From Arthrobacter sp. PM3 (GTDB taxonomy: Bacteria; Actinomycetota; Actinomycetes; Actinomycetales; Micrococcaceae): 23,622 nt of DNA. Where the stretch lies: assembly GCF_003352915.1 (NCBI RefSeq), contig NZ_CP022314.1, positions 2,375,052 to 2,398,673 of the forward strand, written 5' to 3'. Made by a program: the position numbers and the translations under genes. Numbering within the stretch: the first letter of the stretch is position 1; the number at the start of each line of letters is the position of its first letter. Below the pieces are notes generated by a model. That model worked only from the letters and a program-made list of their open reading frames with translations, made no database searches and was not told the DNA's origin. Shown here one piece after another: positions 7,767-14,351 of this stretch.

Positions 7767-8249
7767 TCAGACCTTGGCGCTGCTGAGGATTTCCTCGAGC
7801 CGTTCGTAGGCCTCGGACAGGCCGCCCTCCATCCCGGACTGGGCCATCCCGTCGCGGGCCTCCATGCTCGGGTAGACCGCGTGGGCGCGCAGCCGGGACC
7901 TGCCGCCGCCGAGGTCCTCGAAAGTCATGAACTCGATGCTCACGACGTCGGGGTAGCCGCCGTATTCAAACGTCTGGACGGCGAAGTCGTTCTCACGCAC
8001 CGTGTGGAAGACGCCGTTGAAAGCGTGGGGCGTTCCGTCCGGGCCTGTGTGCAGGTAGCTGTAGCTACCGCCTGTCCGGAAATCGTAGTGGTCGATGTCC
8101 ATCGCCATGCGGCGCGGCCCGAGCCACTGGGCGACGAGTTCGGGGTCTTTATGGGCCCGGAAGACCTCGGAGACCGGAAAATCGAACTCCCGCTCAAAAT
8201 CGATGAAGGGCAGCCCCTCGGGAACTGTCAGGGTCAGTGCGTTGCTCAT
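7767..8249 (-). CDS. SRPBCC-superfamily protein, AHSA1/CalC-like
   Basis: A 160-residue START-like (Bet v 1 fold) protein of the family annotated as activator of Hsp90 ATPase homologue 1-like. Typical marks are the N-terminal FEREFDFPVSEVFRAHKDPELVAQWL followed by GP, the strand RTGGSYSYLH, and the C-terminal helix GGLSEAYERLEEIL. The fold forms a hydrophobic pocket. No enzymatic role is visible. It is the second gene of a two-gene operon: its ATG overlaps the stop of the ArsR regulator by four bases (ATGA), and AAAGGACG precedes it. ArsR-SRPBCC pairs of this kind are common in actinobacteria and their physiological role is mostly unknown. Confidence 0.85.
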   Translation of the reverse strand: MSNALTLTVPEGLPFIDFEREFDFPVSEVFRAHKDPELVAQWLGPRRMAMDIDHYDFRTGGSYSYLHTGPDGTPHAFNGVFHTVRENDFAVQTFEYGGYPDVVSIEFMTFEDLGGGRSRLRAHAVYPSMEARDGMAQSGMEGGLSEAYERLEEILSSAKV

Positions 8250-8608
8250 GATGCGTCCTTTGCCTGTGTGCCGCCCCGGGCGGCACGGGTTTCAAGCACG
8301 GCGTCGAGGCTGCGGAACTGCGCCTCGCGGACCAGCCGGTACTGGTCGATCCACGCGGTGAGCGCCTCCAGCCGTGCGGGGTTCAGGTGAACGGGCCGGC
8401 GCTGCGCGTCACGGGTGCGCGTGACCAGCTGCGCCTGCTCGAGGACCTGGATGTGTTTCGAGACGGCCTGCTTGGTGATCGCGAAGGGCTCCGCCAGCTC
8501 ATTGACGGTGGCCGGACCCCGGCTGAGCCGGGCAATGATGCGGCGGCGGACGGGATCGGCGAGGGCCAGGAAAGCCGCGTCGAGCTGAGCGTCGTCGCCG
8601 GAATCCAT
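8246..8608 (-). CDS. ArsR-family winged-helix transcriptional regulator
   Basis: A 120-residue ArsR/SmtB-type repressor. The core FLALADPVRRRIIARL, with NELAEPFAITKQAVSKHIQVL as the recognition helix-turn-helix and a beta wing around TRTRDAQRRPVHL, is typical. The cysteine pairs used for metal sensing are absent, so a metal ligand is unlikely. I chose the ATG at 8608 (MDSGDDAQ) because GGGGAGG lies eight bases upstream. The longer start at 8638 lacks a comparable site. It overlaps the SRPBCC gene by four bases. The perfect inverted repeat at 8650-8679 just upstream is the likely operator, implying autoregulation of the operon. Confidence 0.9.
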   Translation of the reverse strand: MDSGDDAQLDAAFLALADPVRRRIIARLSRGPATVNELAEPFAITKQAVSKHIQVLEQAQLVTRTRDAQRRPVHLNPARLEALTAWIDQYRLVREAQFRSLDAVLETRAARGGTQAKDAS

Positions 8609-8649
8609 AGGGCTTGCCTCCCCGAATCGCATATCCAATCAACCTTATT

Positions 8650-8679
8650 CAACTAAGAGGTTTATCAACCTCTTAGTTG
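8650..8679. promoter_or_regulatory. Perfect 13-bp inverted repeat, likely operator of the ArsR regulator
   Basis: CAACTAAGAGGTT (8650-8662) and its exact complement (8667-8679) are separated by four bases. The site lies about 42 bp upstream of the regulator's start codon in AT-rich DNA, where its promoter should be. No T-run follows it, so it is not an obvious terminator. Confidence 0.7.
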
Positions 8680-8728
8680 TTAACTTACGCTTCCAGCCAT
8701 CGGGGCACAAGGGCGCCGGGAACACCCG

Positions 8729-9277
8729 TCACCCGGCCACGCCCCGTGTCATGGTGCGGTTGTGCTCATGTTTGACGCCGCTGGCCGAGGCGAGCTCGTA
8801 GTCGTCGAGCAGGTGCCGGCGCCGGGCCGAGGCGAGCAGTTTCAGGCGCTTCTGCTCGATGGCGGACCGTGAATCCTCCACCGCAGCCAGCTCGGCCGAC
8901 AACACCGTGATGGCGCGAAGGTGCTCGTCCGGCCCCACTCCCGGGGGCTGCACTTCCTCGGCCGCGTCCCCGATGACGCGGACCGCCCACTGCGACAGCC
9001 CGGCGGCGCGGGCGACGGCGGCGACCTTGAGTCCGTCCAGCAAGGCTTGGGCGATCCGTTCATTGAGATCCGCGGAGAGTGCGCGGAGCCGGCTGGACCT
9101 GAACGAGATTCGTTGGGTGTGCTCCGCCAGGAGTTCCCGGGCCTGTTCGCCCAGCCGGACCTTGGGATCAGGCCGCGACGTGCCGCGGTAGGTGTAGCCG
9201 CGGCCTCCCGTCCGGAGGTCCGGCACCCGCGCGGCAGATGGTGCGCCGGGATGTTGACGTTGTTGCTGGCCGGCCAC
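8729..9277 (-). CDS. Hypothetical protein with a possible helix-turn-helix segment
   Basis: A 182-residue, Arg/Ala-rich protein that I do not recognise. Residues about 70-105 (LNERIAQALLDGLKVAAVARAAGLSQ, then WAVRVIGD) read like a helix-turn-helix of the kind that scores as a sigma-like or resolvase-like DNA-binding segment. A charged helical region follows (ITVLSAELAAVEDSRSAIEQ, then KRLKLLASARRR), possibly a coiled coil. No membrane segment or signal peptide is visible. The start is GTG at 9277 with GAGGA six bases upstream. It stands alone, with more than 100 bp to the ArsR promoter and divergent from the aminotransferase operon. Confidence 0.65.
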   Translation of the reverse strand: MAGQQQRQHPGAPSAARVPDLRTGGRGYTYRGTSRPDPKVRLGEQARELLAEHTQRISFRSSRLRALSADLNERIAQALLDGLKVAAVARAAGLSQWAVRVIGDAAEEVQPPGVGPDEHLRAITVLSAELAAVEDSRSAIEQKRLKLLASARRRHLLDDYELASASGVKHEHNRTMTRGVAG

Positions 9278-9580
9278 CTGAGGTCCTCGCTTCGGGTCGG
9301 TAGGGCATGTACGGCGGAAACCGCCGCACCGGTCAGGCCCCCGGCCGGACCGTCGGGTCTCCCGTCAGCAGGTTAGGCGCCGCCCACGGTGCGGGGGAAA
9401 TACGGATTATGCGTGGAACCATAGCCAAAACCGGTGGACCGGCCGCGCTTCGCGGACTCGCCGCCGGTCATAAGAGAGCCTTATCCGTCCACGCAGTTTA
9501 GGTCTTATCCAGACCGGTGCCTCCTTCCATAAGCTCGAATGAGTCAATGCTCAGCTCCCTCTGAATCCCTGGAAGAGAAC
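9278..9580. other. Promoter region of the aminotransferase operon
   Basis: These 303 bases contain a short GC hairpin at 9312-9326 (CGGCGG-AAA-CCGCCG), the ATA-N9-TAT site at 9470-9484, a second CTTATCC at 9504-9510 lying in the small inverted repeat GGTCT-TATCC-AGACC (9501-9515), and a weak promoter-like pair ending at CATAAG 9528-9533. I see no convincing gene or RNA gene here. Confidence 0.5.
9470..9484. promoter_or_regulatory. Nac-type ATA-N9-TAT site upstream of the aminotransferase operon
   Basis: ATA (9470-9472), nine bases, TAT (9482-9484), within the dyad ATAAG-N5-CTTAT. It also satisfies the general LysR T-N11-A rule. Its centre (9477) is about 63 bp upstream of the start point near 9540 predicted from CATAAG at 9528-9533. 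Confidence 0.65.
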
Positions 9581-10789
9581 ATGTCTGAATTTGTGCCTGC
9601 GTCGCGCGTGTCCCGGATCAAATCCTCCCCGAGCGTGGCCGCCGCCGCCCGTGTGCGGGAACTCAAGGCCGAAGGCCGGCGGATCCTGGATCTGACCGTG
9701 GGCGAACCCGACTTTGACACGCCCGCCCACATCAAGGCCGCCGCCGTCGACGCGATCGGGCGGGGCGAAACGAAGTACACGTCCGTCACAGGCACGGCAC
9801 CGCTGCAGCACGCCATCCTCCAGTCGCTGGAAGCCCGCACCGGGCTTCGCTACGGGACCGACGAAATCACCATCGGCGGCGGGGCCAAGCAGGTCATCTT
9901 CACCGCCTTCATGGCATCCCTGAACGAAGGGGACGAAGTGATCGTCCCCGCGCCGTACTGGGTCTCCTATCCGGACATGGTCCTGGCCAATGAAGGAACG
10001 CCCGTGATCGTCCCCTGCGGCGCCGACACCGGCTTCAAGCTCACCCCGGACGCCCTGGCCGCCGCCATCACCGAGCGCACCAAGTGGCTGATCCTGAACA
10101 CCCCGTCGAATCCCACCGGCGCCGTCTACTCCCCGGACGAGCTGCGCGCCCTGGCGGATGTCCTCGTGCACGCTCCCGGCGTCTACGTCCTGACCGATGA
10201 GATCTATGACCAGATCTACTTCGGGCAGGGGCGGCTGGCCGGCCTGGCCGAAGTTGCGCCGGAGCTCAAGGACCGGATCCTGATGGTCAACGGCGTCTCG
10301 AAGGCCTACGCCATGACGGGCTGGCGACTGGGGTACGGGGCCGGACCGGCGCCGCTCGTTGCCGCCATGAACAAGCTGCAGTCCCAGATCTCATCCTGCC
10401 CCTCCTCGGTGAGCCAGGCCGCGGCGGCCGCCGCACTGTCCGGCGACCAGAGCTTTGTGCGCGAAAGCGTCGAGGTCTACCGCGAACGGCGGGACCGCGC
10501 CGTCGCGGCGCTCAATGCGGTCAGCGGCCTGTCCTGCACCACCCCGGACGGCGCCTTCTATGCCTATGTGAACTGCGGCGGGGTCATCGGCAAGACGACG
10601 CCGGACGGAACCGTCATCATCAACGACGAGGACTTCACGCTCTACCTTCTGGACGCCGCCGGAGTGGCCGTCATCCAGGGGTCCGCCTACGGCCTGGGGC
10701 CCTACTTCCGGATCTCGTACGCCACCAGCCTGGCCGTGATCGAGGAATCCATCGCCGCCATCGACAAGGCCGTCCAGGCCCTCAGCTGA
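9581..10789 (+). CDS. PLP-dependent class I/II aminotransferase (aspartate-aminotransferase-like)
   Basis: A 402-residue fold-type I aminotransferase. PLP-site residues are all visible: N177 in NTPSNPTG, D206 and Y209 in LTDEIYD, the Schiff-base lysine K241 in NGVSKAYAMTGWR, and R249 as phosphate ligand. YFRISYATS near the end holds the substrate-carboxylate arginine. It resembles the AspC/AspB Igamma group, but the amino donor cannot be read from sequence. The start at 9581 is preferred because GGAAG lies five bases upstream and MSEFVPASRVSRIKSSPS aligns with family N-termini. ATG at 9539 lacks a binding site and lies at the predicted transcription start. The RraA-like gene follows 28 bp later, so the pair likely works in sequence: transamination to a 2-oxo acid, then aldol cleavage. 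Confidence 0.9.
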   Translation: MSEFVPASRVSRIKSSPSVAAAARVRELKAEGRRILDLTVGEPDFDTPAHIKAAAVDAIGRGETKYTSVTGTAPLQHAILQSLEARTGLRYGTDEITIGGGAKQVIFTAFMASLNEGDEVIVPAPYWVSYPDMVLANEGTPVIVPCGADTGFKLTPDALAAAITERTKWLILNTPSNPTGAVYSPDELRALADVLVHAPGVYVLTDEIYDQIYFGQGRLAGLAEVAPELKDRILMVNGVSKAYAMTGWRLGYGAGPAPLVAAMNKLQSQISSCPSSVSQAAAAAALSGDQSFVRESVEVYRERRDRAVAALNAVSGLSCTTPDGAFYAYVNCGGVIGKTTPDGTVIINDEDFTLYLLDAAGVAVIQGSAYGLGPYFRISYATSLAVIEESIAAIDKAVQALS

Positions 10790-10817
10790 ACACCCACCAC
10801 AAAGGAGCAACCGCGCC

Positions 10818-11495
10818 ATGATCCACGTCAAGACCAAAATCGACAGGCCGTCGGCCGACGCCATCACCCAGCTGTCCAAGTTTTCCTCTGCGACGGTCCA
10901 CGAGGCCCAAGGCCGCAAAGGCGCCCTGAGCTCCAGGATCAAGCCGATCGACCGCAGCATGTCCTTCTGCGGACCGGCAGTCACCGTTCGTTGCGCCCCC
11001 CGGGACAACCTCATGCTCCAGGTGGCTATCCACTACGCCCAGGCCGGGGATGTCGTCCTGGTCTCGGCCGGTGAATTCGACGAGGCCGGGACGTTCGGCG
11101 ACGTCCTGGGCAACGCCATGAAGGCCAAGGGCCTGGCCGCGATGGTCACGGACTCGGGGGTCCGCGACACCCAGGACCTGATCGAACTGGGACTGCCGGT
11201 GTTCTCCGGCAGCGTCAGCATCAAGGGGACTGTCAAGGAAACCATCGGCCCCATCAACCATCCCGTCGTGATCGGCGACGAAATCATCTACCCCGGCGAC
11301 ATCCTCCTCGGCGACGCTGACGGCGTCGTCGTGGTGCGCAAGGACGAAGTGGACGACGTTATCCGCCTCTCGCAGGAACGCGACGACGCCGAACGGGACC
11401 TCATCCGCCGCTACCACGACGGCGGCACGACCCTTGAGCTGTGCAACCTCACCGAGGTGCTCAAGGCCAAGGGCCTGCTGGTCGAAGAGGACTAA
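10818..11495 (+). CDS. RraA-like / 4-hydroxy-4-methyl-2-oxoglutarate aldolase-family protein
   Basis: A 225-residue member of the RraA/HMG-aldolase (class II, divalent-metal pyruvate aldolase) family. The aldolase residues are present: SGVRD at 113-117 with R116 and D117 (pyruvate and metal binding in characterised HMG/CHA aldolases), and GTFGDVLGNAMKAKG around 91-105, where G94-D95 and the following loop bind substrate. IYPGDILLGDADGVVVV (about 157-173) is the family C-terminal signature. Retention of R and D favours aldolase or oxaloacetate decarboxylase activity over the RNase E inhibitor RraA. The start is ATG at 10818 with AAAGGAG about ten bases upstream. It is co-transcribed with the aminotransferase and ended by the strong hairpin at 11551-11600. 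Likely product: pyruvate plus a second oxo acid. Confidence 0.85.
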   Translation: MIHVKTKIDRPSADAITQLSKFSSATVHEAQGRKGALSSRIKPIDRSMSFCGPAVTVRCAPRDNLMLQVAIHYAQAGDVVLVSAGEFDEAGTFGDVLGNAMKAKGLAAMVTDSGVRDTQDLIELGLPVFSGSVSIKGTVKETIGPINHPVVIGDEIIYPGDILLGDADGVVVVRKDEVDDVIRLSQERDDAERDLIRRYHDGGTTLELCNLTEVLKAKGLLVEED

Positions 11496-11550
11496 GGATC
11501 CGGAAGCAGGGGACTAGGCGGTCCCGGGCCCGCGCCAAGCGGGCTCGACC

Positions 11551-11600
11551 AACGAAGGGAGGGCCCGATGCCGGTGACGGCATCGGGCCCTCCCTTCGTT
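11551..11600. terminator. Perfect 23-bp stem, 4-base loop: bidirectional terminator
   Basis: The arms 11551-11573 and 11578-11600 are exact complements around the loop GTGA. The hairpin sits between the convergent rraA-like gene (stop 11495) and the 72-aa gene (stop 11625). There is no long T-run, but the stem is exceptional and can serve both strands. Confidence 0.8.
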
Positions 11601-11624
11601 GCAGAACCCGGCAGGAGCCCGGAA

Positions 11625-11843
11625 TCAGGACCGGCTGTAGCTCCCGGGGGTGCCGTCCAGGTACCAGACGGCCGACATGCCGCCGGCCGCCGGCATGATG
11701 CTGCCCTCGAACACGAAAACCGGTTCGGCCGAGGCATCCTCCGTGCGCCATAAACCGTTGGCCGGGCAATGCGAACCCGTGCTTGCCCGCAGCGGAATGG
11801 AATTCTCCGCCGCGCGGCGGTTTTTCGTAATGATCTTCTTCAT
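11625..11843 (-). CDS. Small conserved-looking protein (72 aa), SHCPANGxW type
   Basis: A 72-residue protein with no signal peptide or membrane helix. It starts MKKIITKNRR and holds TGSHCPANGLWR (22-33), FEGSIMPAAGG (45-55) and a conserved-looking WYLDG (60-64). I recall similar small proteins of unknown function with an SHCPANG(W/L)W core; this is recollection and was not searched. The reading is supported by GGGAG six bases before the ATG at 11843, by the bidirectional terminator 25 bp after its stop, and by an ATA-N9-TAT site upstream (11952-11966) with TAGGAT as -10 on the minus strand (11902-11907). It would therefore belong to the same regulon as the surrounding catabolic genes. Function unknown. 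Confidence 0.7.
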   Translation of the reverse strand: MKKIITKNRRAAENSIPLRASTGSHCPANGLWRTEDASAEPVFVFEGSIMPAAGGMSAVWYLDGTPGSYSRS

Positions 11844-11901
11844 GGCCGGCTCCCGGATGAATTCGTAAGGATTGGGGGCAATGACGCGCCCTGATGCTTT
11901 T

Positions 11902-11907
11902 ATCCTA
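11902..11907 (-). promoter_or_regulatory. -10 element (TAGGAT) for the 72-aa gene
   Basis: On the minus strand TAGGAT fits TAnnnT and predicts a start near 11895, about 52 bases before the ATG. The -35 region is poor, as expected for an activated promoter. The ATA-N9-TAT site centre (11959) is about 64 bp upstream of that start. Confidence 0.4.
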
Positions 11908-11951
11908 GATTCACCGCAAACTATCCGCTAAGACAAATGCTGAATGTCCTG

Positions 11952-11966
11952 ATAAGCCAAAGCTAT
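11952..11966. promoter_or_regulatory. Nac-type ATA-N9-TAT site upstream of the 72-aa gene
   Basis: ATA (11952-11954), nine bases, TAT (11964-11966). It lies between the LysR gene stop and the start of the 72-aa gene, both on the minus strand, at the same distance from a predicted start as the other sites. Confidence 0.55.
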
Positions 11967-11977
11967 GCGTCGCATTA

Positions 11978-12901
11978 TTACCGCGCGTACTTGGCGGTCA
12001 GTATTGCCTGCAGCATTTCCCGCAGCACCAGCAGAACGGCGGAGGCTGCCTCTGAGAGCGGTTCGTGGTCCGGAGTGCACAGGGCGATCTTGCACTGCAG
12101 TGCCGGTTCCACCAGCCGCAGGACGCGGAAATTCTCCTCGTGGAAGAGGGCATCGGCGGCGGACTTCGGCAGGACTGTCGCCCCGAGGTCGGCGCGCAGG
12201 AGCCGGGCCAGGGACGGCACCGACTCGACTTCCCCCACCAGATTGAGATTCAGCCCCTGGTTCTCCATGCCCGCCTGCACGATCTGCCGCAGGGTGTGGT
12301 TCTGCTCCGGCAGGAACAGCCCGATCTTCGCGGCATCGGCCAGACGGATGGACCCGGTTTCGGTGTCCACTCCGAGGTCGCGGTCGGCATTGACCACCAG
12401 GTGCAGGTCCTCGGCGATCAGGGTGGTGAACTGGACCCCGCGGATGGGCCCGGGCTCGTAAATCAGTGCCATATCGAGGCGGCCGTTCTTGATGGCCTCG
12501 CTCAGGACCCCGCCGTAGATCTCCGTCAAATGCAGGACGATGTCGGGGTAGCGGCGCCCAACTTCCCGGATGATGTCGGGCGTCAGGCTGGACGCCATGC
12601 TGTACGGCGCAATGGCGATGGAGACCCGGCCGGAGGGCGCGGCTCCCGACGCCGCCACGTCAAGCCGGGCCTGGTCCACCAGCCGGAGGATGGTTTGCGC
12701 GTGCCGGTACAGCGTATGGCCCGCGGCTGTCGGCTGGACGCCCTGTTTGCTGCGGATCAGGAGGCGCTGCTTCAGCTCGTTTTCCAGGGCGGAAACCTGC
12801 TGGCTGAGCGCCGGCTGGGCCACGTGCAGGGCCGCCGCAGCCTTCGTGATGCTTCCGGAATCGACGATCTTGACGAAGTAAGCCAGCTTTCGCGTGTCCA
12901 T
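11978..12901 (-). CDS. LysR-family transcriptional regulator, Nac-like
   Basis: A 307-residue LysR regulator. The N-terminal winged HTH (1-60: MDTRKLAYFVKIVDSGSITK, then AAAALHVAQPALSQQVSALE and NELKQRLLIRSKQG) is very close in pattern to enterobacterial Nac and Cbl-type proteins (YFVKIVD-GS-T-AA, LHIAQPALSQQV, LLIRTKRGV). A periplasmic-binding-protein-like effector domain follows from about residue 90 (RVSIAIAPYSMASSLTPDII). The start is ATG at 12901 with GAAAGAG upstream. An exact ATA-N9-TAT site, the Nac recognition pattern, lies 45 bp upstream of its ATG and in three other promoter regions here, so it likely autoregulates and controls the flanking operons. Nac itself lacks a known effector. 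Whether this homologue senses a ligand is open. Confidence 0.9.
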   Translation of the reverse strand: MDTRKLAYFVKIVDSGSITKAAAALHVAQPALSQQVSALENELKQRLLIRSKQGVQPTAAGHTLYRHAQTILRLVDQARLDVAASGAAPSGRVSIAIAPYSMASSLTPDIIREVGRRYPDIVLHLTEIYGGVLSEAIKNGRLDMALIYEPGPIRGVQFTTLIAEDLHLVVNADRDLGVDTETGSIRLADAAKIGLFLPEQNHTLRQIVQAGMENQGLNLNLVGEVESVPSLARLLRADLGATVLPKSAADALFHEENFRVLRLVEPALQCKIALCTPDHEPLSEAASAVLLVLREMLQAILTAKYAR

Positions 12902-12945
12902 AACGGTCTCTTTCCTGTGCGCGGCGGGAAGCCCGGCGGAAGGTC

Positions 12946-12960
12946 ATATGCGAATGCTAT
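12946..12960. promoter_or_regulatory. Nac-type ATA-N9-TAT site in the LysR/ABC divergent region
   Basis: ATA (12946-12948), TGCGAATGC, TAT (12958-12960). It is 45 bp upstream of the LysR ATG, and its centre is about 65 bp upstream of the start near 13018 predicted for the ABC operon. One site could thus serve autoregulation and activation. Confidence 0.65.
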
Positions 12961-12981
12961 GGAGGGATAGGCATCCGGTCT

Positions 12982-13011
12982 TTGTGTGACCCGCGTCTCG
13001 GACACTACCTT
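12982..13011 (+). promoter_or_regulatory. Candidate promoter of the ABC transporter operon
   Basis: TTGTGT (12982-12987), an 18-base spacer and TACCTT (13006-13011). The -35 lies within the 12-mer also found upstream of the PxpA-like gene. The predicted start is near 13018. Confidence 0.4.
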
Positions 13012-13074
13012 AATCACAGATGACATTTGCATGGCCATAAGTATTCTACCCCGGTTTTGATATAAGAACTCGTG

Positions 13075-13084
13075 ATGACGTCAT
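13075..13084. promoter_or_regulatory. Palindrome ATGACGTCAT with outer AGAACT/AGTTCT arms
   Basis: A perfect 10-bp palindrome flanked by AGAACT (13065-13070) and its complement AGTTCT (13088-13093), off-centre by one base. It lies in the leader of the ABC operon. A second regulator may bind here. No gene in the window is an obvious partner. Confidence 0.4.
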
Positions 13085-13221
13085 ACCAGTTCTGAATAAA
13101 CGCGCCGGTGCTTAAAACGTGAATGTCTTCTTTACATCCCGGAAATAAACGCCTCATAGCTTTAGGGGTGCCCGGTTCCACTGCCAGACCCGAATTCTTC
13201 ATTCTTAGAAAGAGCTGACAG

Positions 13222-14304
13222 ATGAAAATCACGACCCACCGCAAGTTTGCAATATTTGCCGCCGTTTCCGCCTCCGTGTTTGCCCTGACCGGCTGCGGCG
13301 GCAGCAGTGCCGCGTCCGTCAAGGACAGTGCCACGGCAGGCGAAGTCAACCTGATCGCCTACTCCGGCGTGTGGCAGGACCAGTACAACGCGGCCGTGAT
13401 CGAGCCGTTCAAGGCGAAATACCCGGACATCAAGATCAACTACGTGTCCAAGCGCTCATCCGCGGAAATGCTCAGCGCCCTGCAGGGACAGAAGGGCAGC
13501 CCGGCCACCGACGTCGCGATCATGGACAACTCGGTGTCGACCACCGGCAACAAGCAGGGCCTCTTTGAAAAGGTCGACGCCGCGGCCGTCCCGAACCTGG
13601 CCAACGTCCCGGAAAAGTTCCGCAGCAAGGACGGTTACGGCCCGGTGGCCATGCTCGACGCCGTCGGCCTGCTCTACGACACCGCCACCTTCCCCAAGGC
13701 GCCGGAAAGCTGGGACGTGCTGTGGGATCCGGCCTACGCCGGCAAGATCAACGTCAACGCCCCGCCGTCGCTGCTGGGACTGTCCCTCACCGCGATCACC
13801 GCCAAGATGCAGGGCGAGGATTACACCAAGGGCATTGACGCCGCCGTGGCCCGGCTGAAGCAGCTGGCCCCCGGCGTGCAGACCTTCGCGCCGAACCCGG
13901 ACGAATACCAGAATGTCATCACCGGCCAGACAGTCCTCGGACTCGGGCAGAACGCCCGGGGACAGTTCTACAGCGACCAGAGCAACAAGAAGATGGGCGT
14001 CACCTTCCCCATGGAAGGCACGGTCTACCAGATCAACACCATCAACCTGGTCAAGAACGCACCGCACTCGGCGGCCGCCGGGACCTTCATGAACTACGCC
14101 CTGTCCGCCGAGGCCCAGACGGCCTTCGCCAAGGCGCTCTTCTACGCCCCGTCCGTGACCAACGCCGAGCTCCCGGCCGACGTCAAGAAGCGCGTGGTGC
14201 CCACCGACGGCTCGGTGAACATCGTTCCGCTCGACGTCGACTTCCTGTCCTCGGCCCGGGACAAGTGGACCGACACCTGGAAGCGCACCATCATCACCAA
14301 ATAG
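13222..14304 (+). CDS. ABC-transporter substrate-binding lipoprotein, PotD/polyamine-type
   Basis: A 360-residue extracytoplasmic solute-binding protein, anchored by lipid. The N-terminus KITTHRKFAIFAAVSASVF followed by ALTGC is a lipoprotein signal peptide, with C25 as the lipidated cysteine (lipobox LTGC). The mature part (VNLIAYSGVWQDQYNAAVIE, PFKAKYPDIKINYV, then a GLLYDTATFPKAPESWDVLW hinge region) resembles spermidine/putrescine and Fe(III)-type cluster D binding proteins. The ligand cannot be read; this family also binds opines, thiamine and other small cations or acids. The start is ATG at 13222 with GAAAGAG upstream. It is the first gene of a four-gene importer operon; the ATPase follows 47 bp later. 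Confidence 0.9.
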   Translation: MKITTHRKFAIFAAVSASVFALTGCGGSSAASVKDSATAGEVNLIAYSGVWQDQYNAAVIEPFKAKYPDIKINYVSKRSSAEMLSALQGQKGSPATDVAIMDNSVSTTGNKQGLFEKVDAAAVPNLANVPEKFRSKDGYGPVAMLDAVGLLYDTATFPKAPESWDVLWDPAYAGKINVNAPPSLLGLSLTAITAKMQGEDYTKGIDAAVARLKQLAPGVQTFAPNPDEYQNVITGQTVLGLGQNARGQFYSDQSNKKMGVTFPMEGTVYQINTINLVKNAPHSAAAGTFMNYALSAEAQTAFAKALFYAPSVTNAELPADVKKRVVPTDGSVNIVPLDVDFLSSARDKWTDTWKRTIITK

Positions 14305-14351
14305 CCCCCGGCGGCTGCCCCTCCCCACCTTCGCATCAGGAGAACTGAACC

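Larger units (their letters stand above)
12902..13221. other. Divergent regulatory region between LysR and the ABC operon
   Basis: These 320 AT-richer bases hold the ATA-N9-TAT site (12946-12960), the shared 12-mer GTCTTTGTGTGA (12978-12989) leading into a promoter-like pair, the palindrome ATGACGTCAT (13075-13084), and an ordinary ribosome-binding sequence GAAAGAG (13208-13214) before the binding-protein start. If transcription begins near 13018, the ABC operon has a leader of about 200 bases, long enough for further control. I see no gene or recognised riboswitch in it. Confidence 0.55.

Noticed and set aside
9307..9501. 64-codon frame upstream of the aminotransferase
   Set aside because: No ribosome-binding site, unusual composition, and it runs through the regulatory site at 9470-9484.
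9539..9580. Earlier ATG for the aminotransferase
   Set aside because: No binding site. It coincides with the predicted transcription start, and the extra 14 residues do not match family N-termini, although a leaderless start there cannot be fully excluded.
10818..11495. RraA as regulator of ribonuclease E
   Set aside because: The aldolase residues R116 and D117 are present and the gene is paired with an aminotransferase, so an enzyme is more likely.
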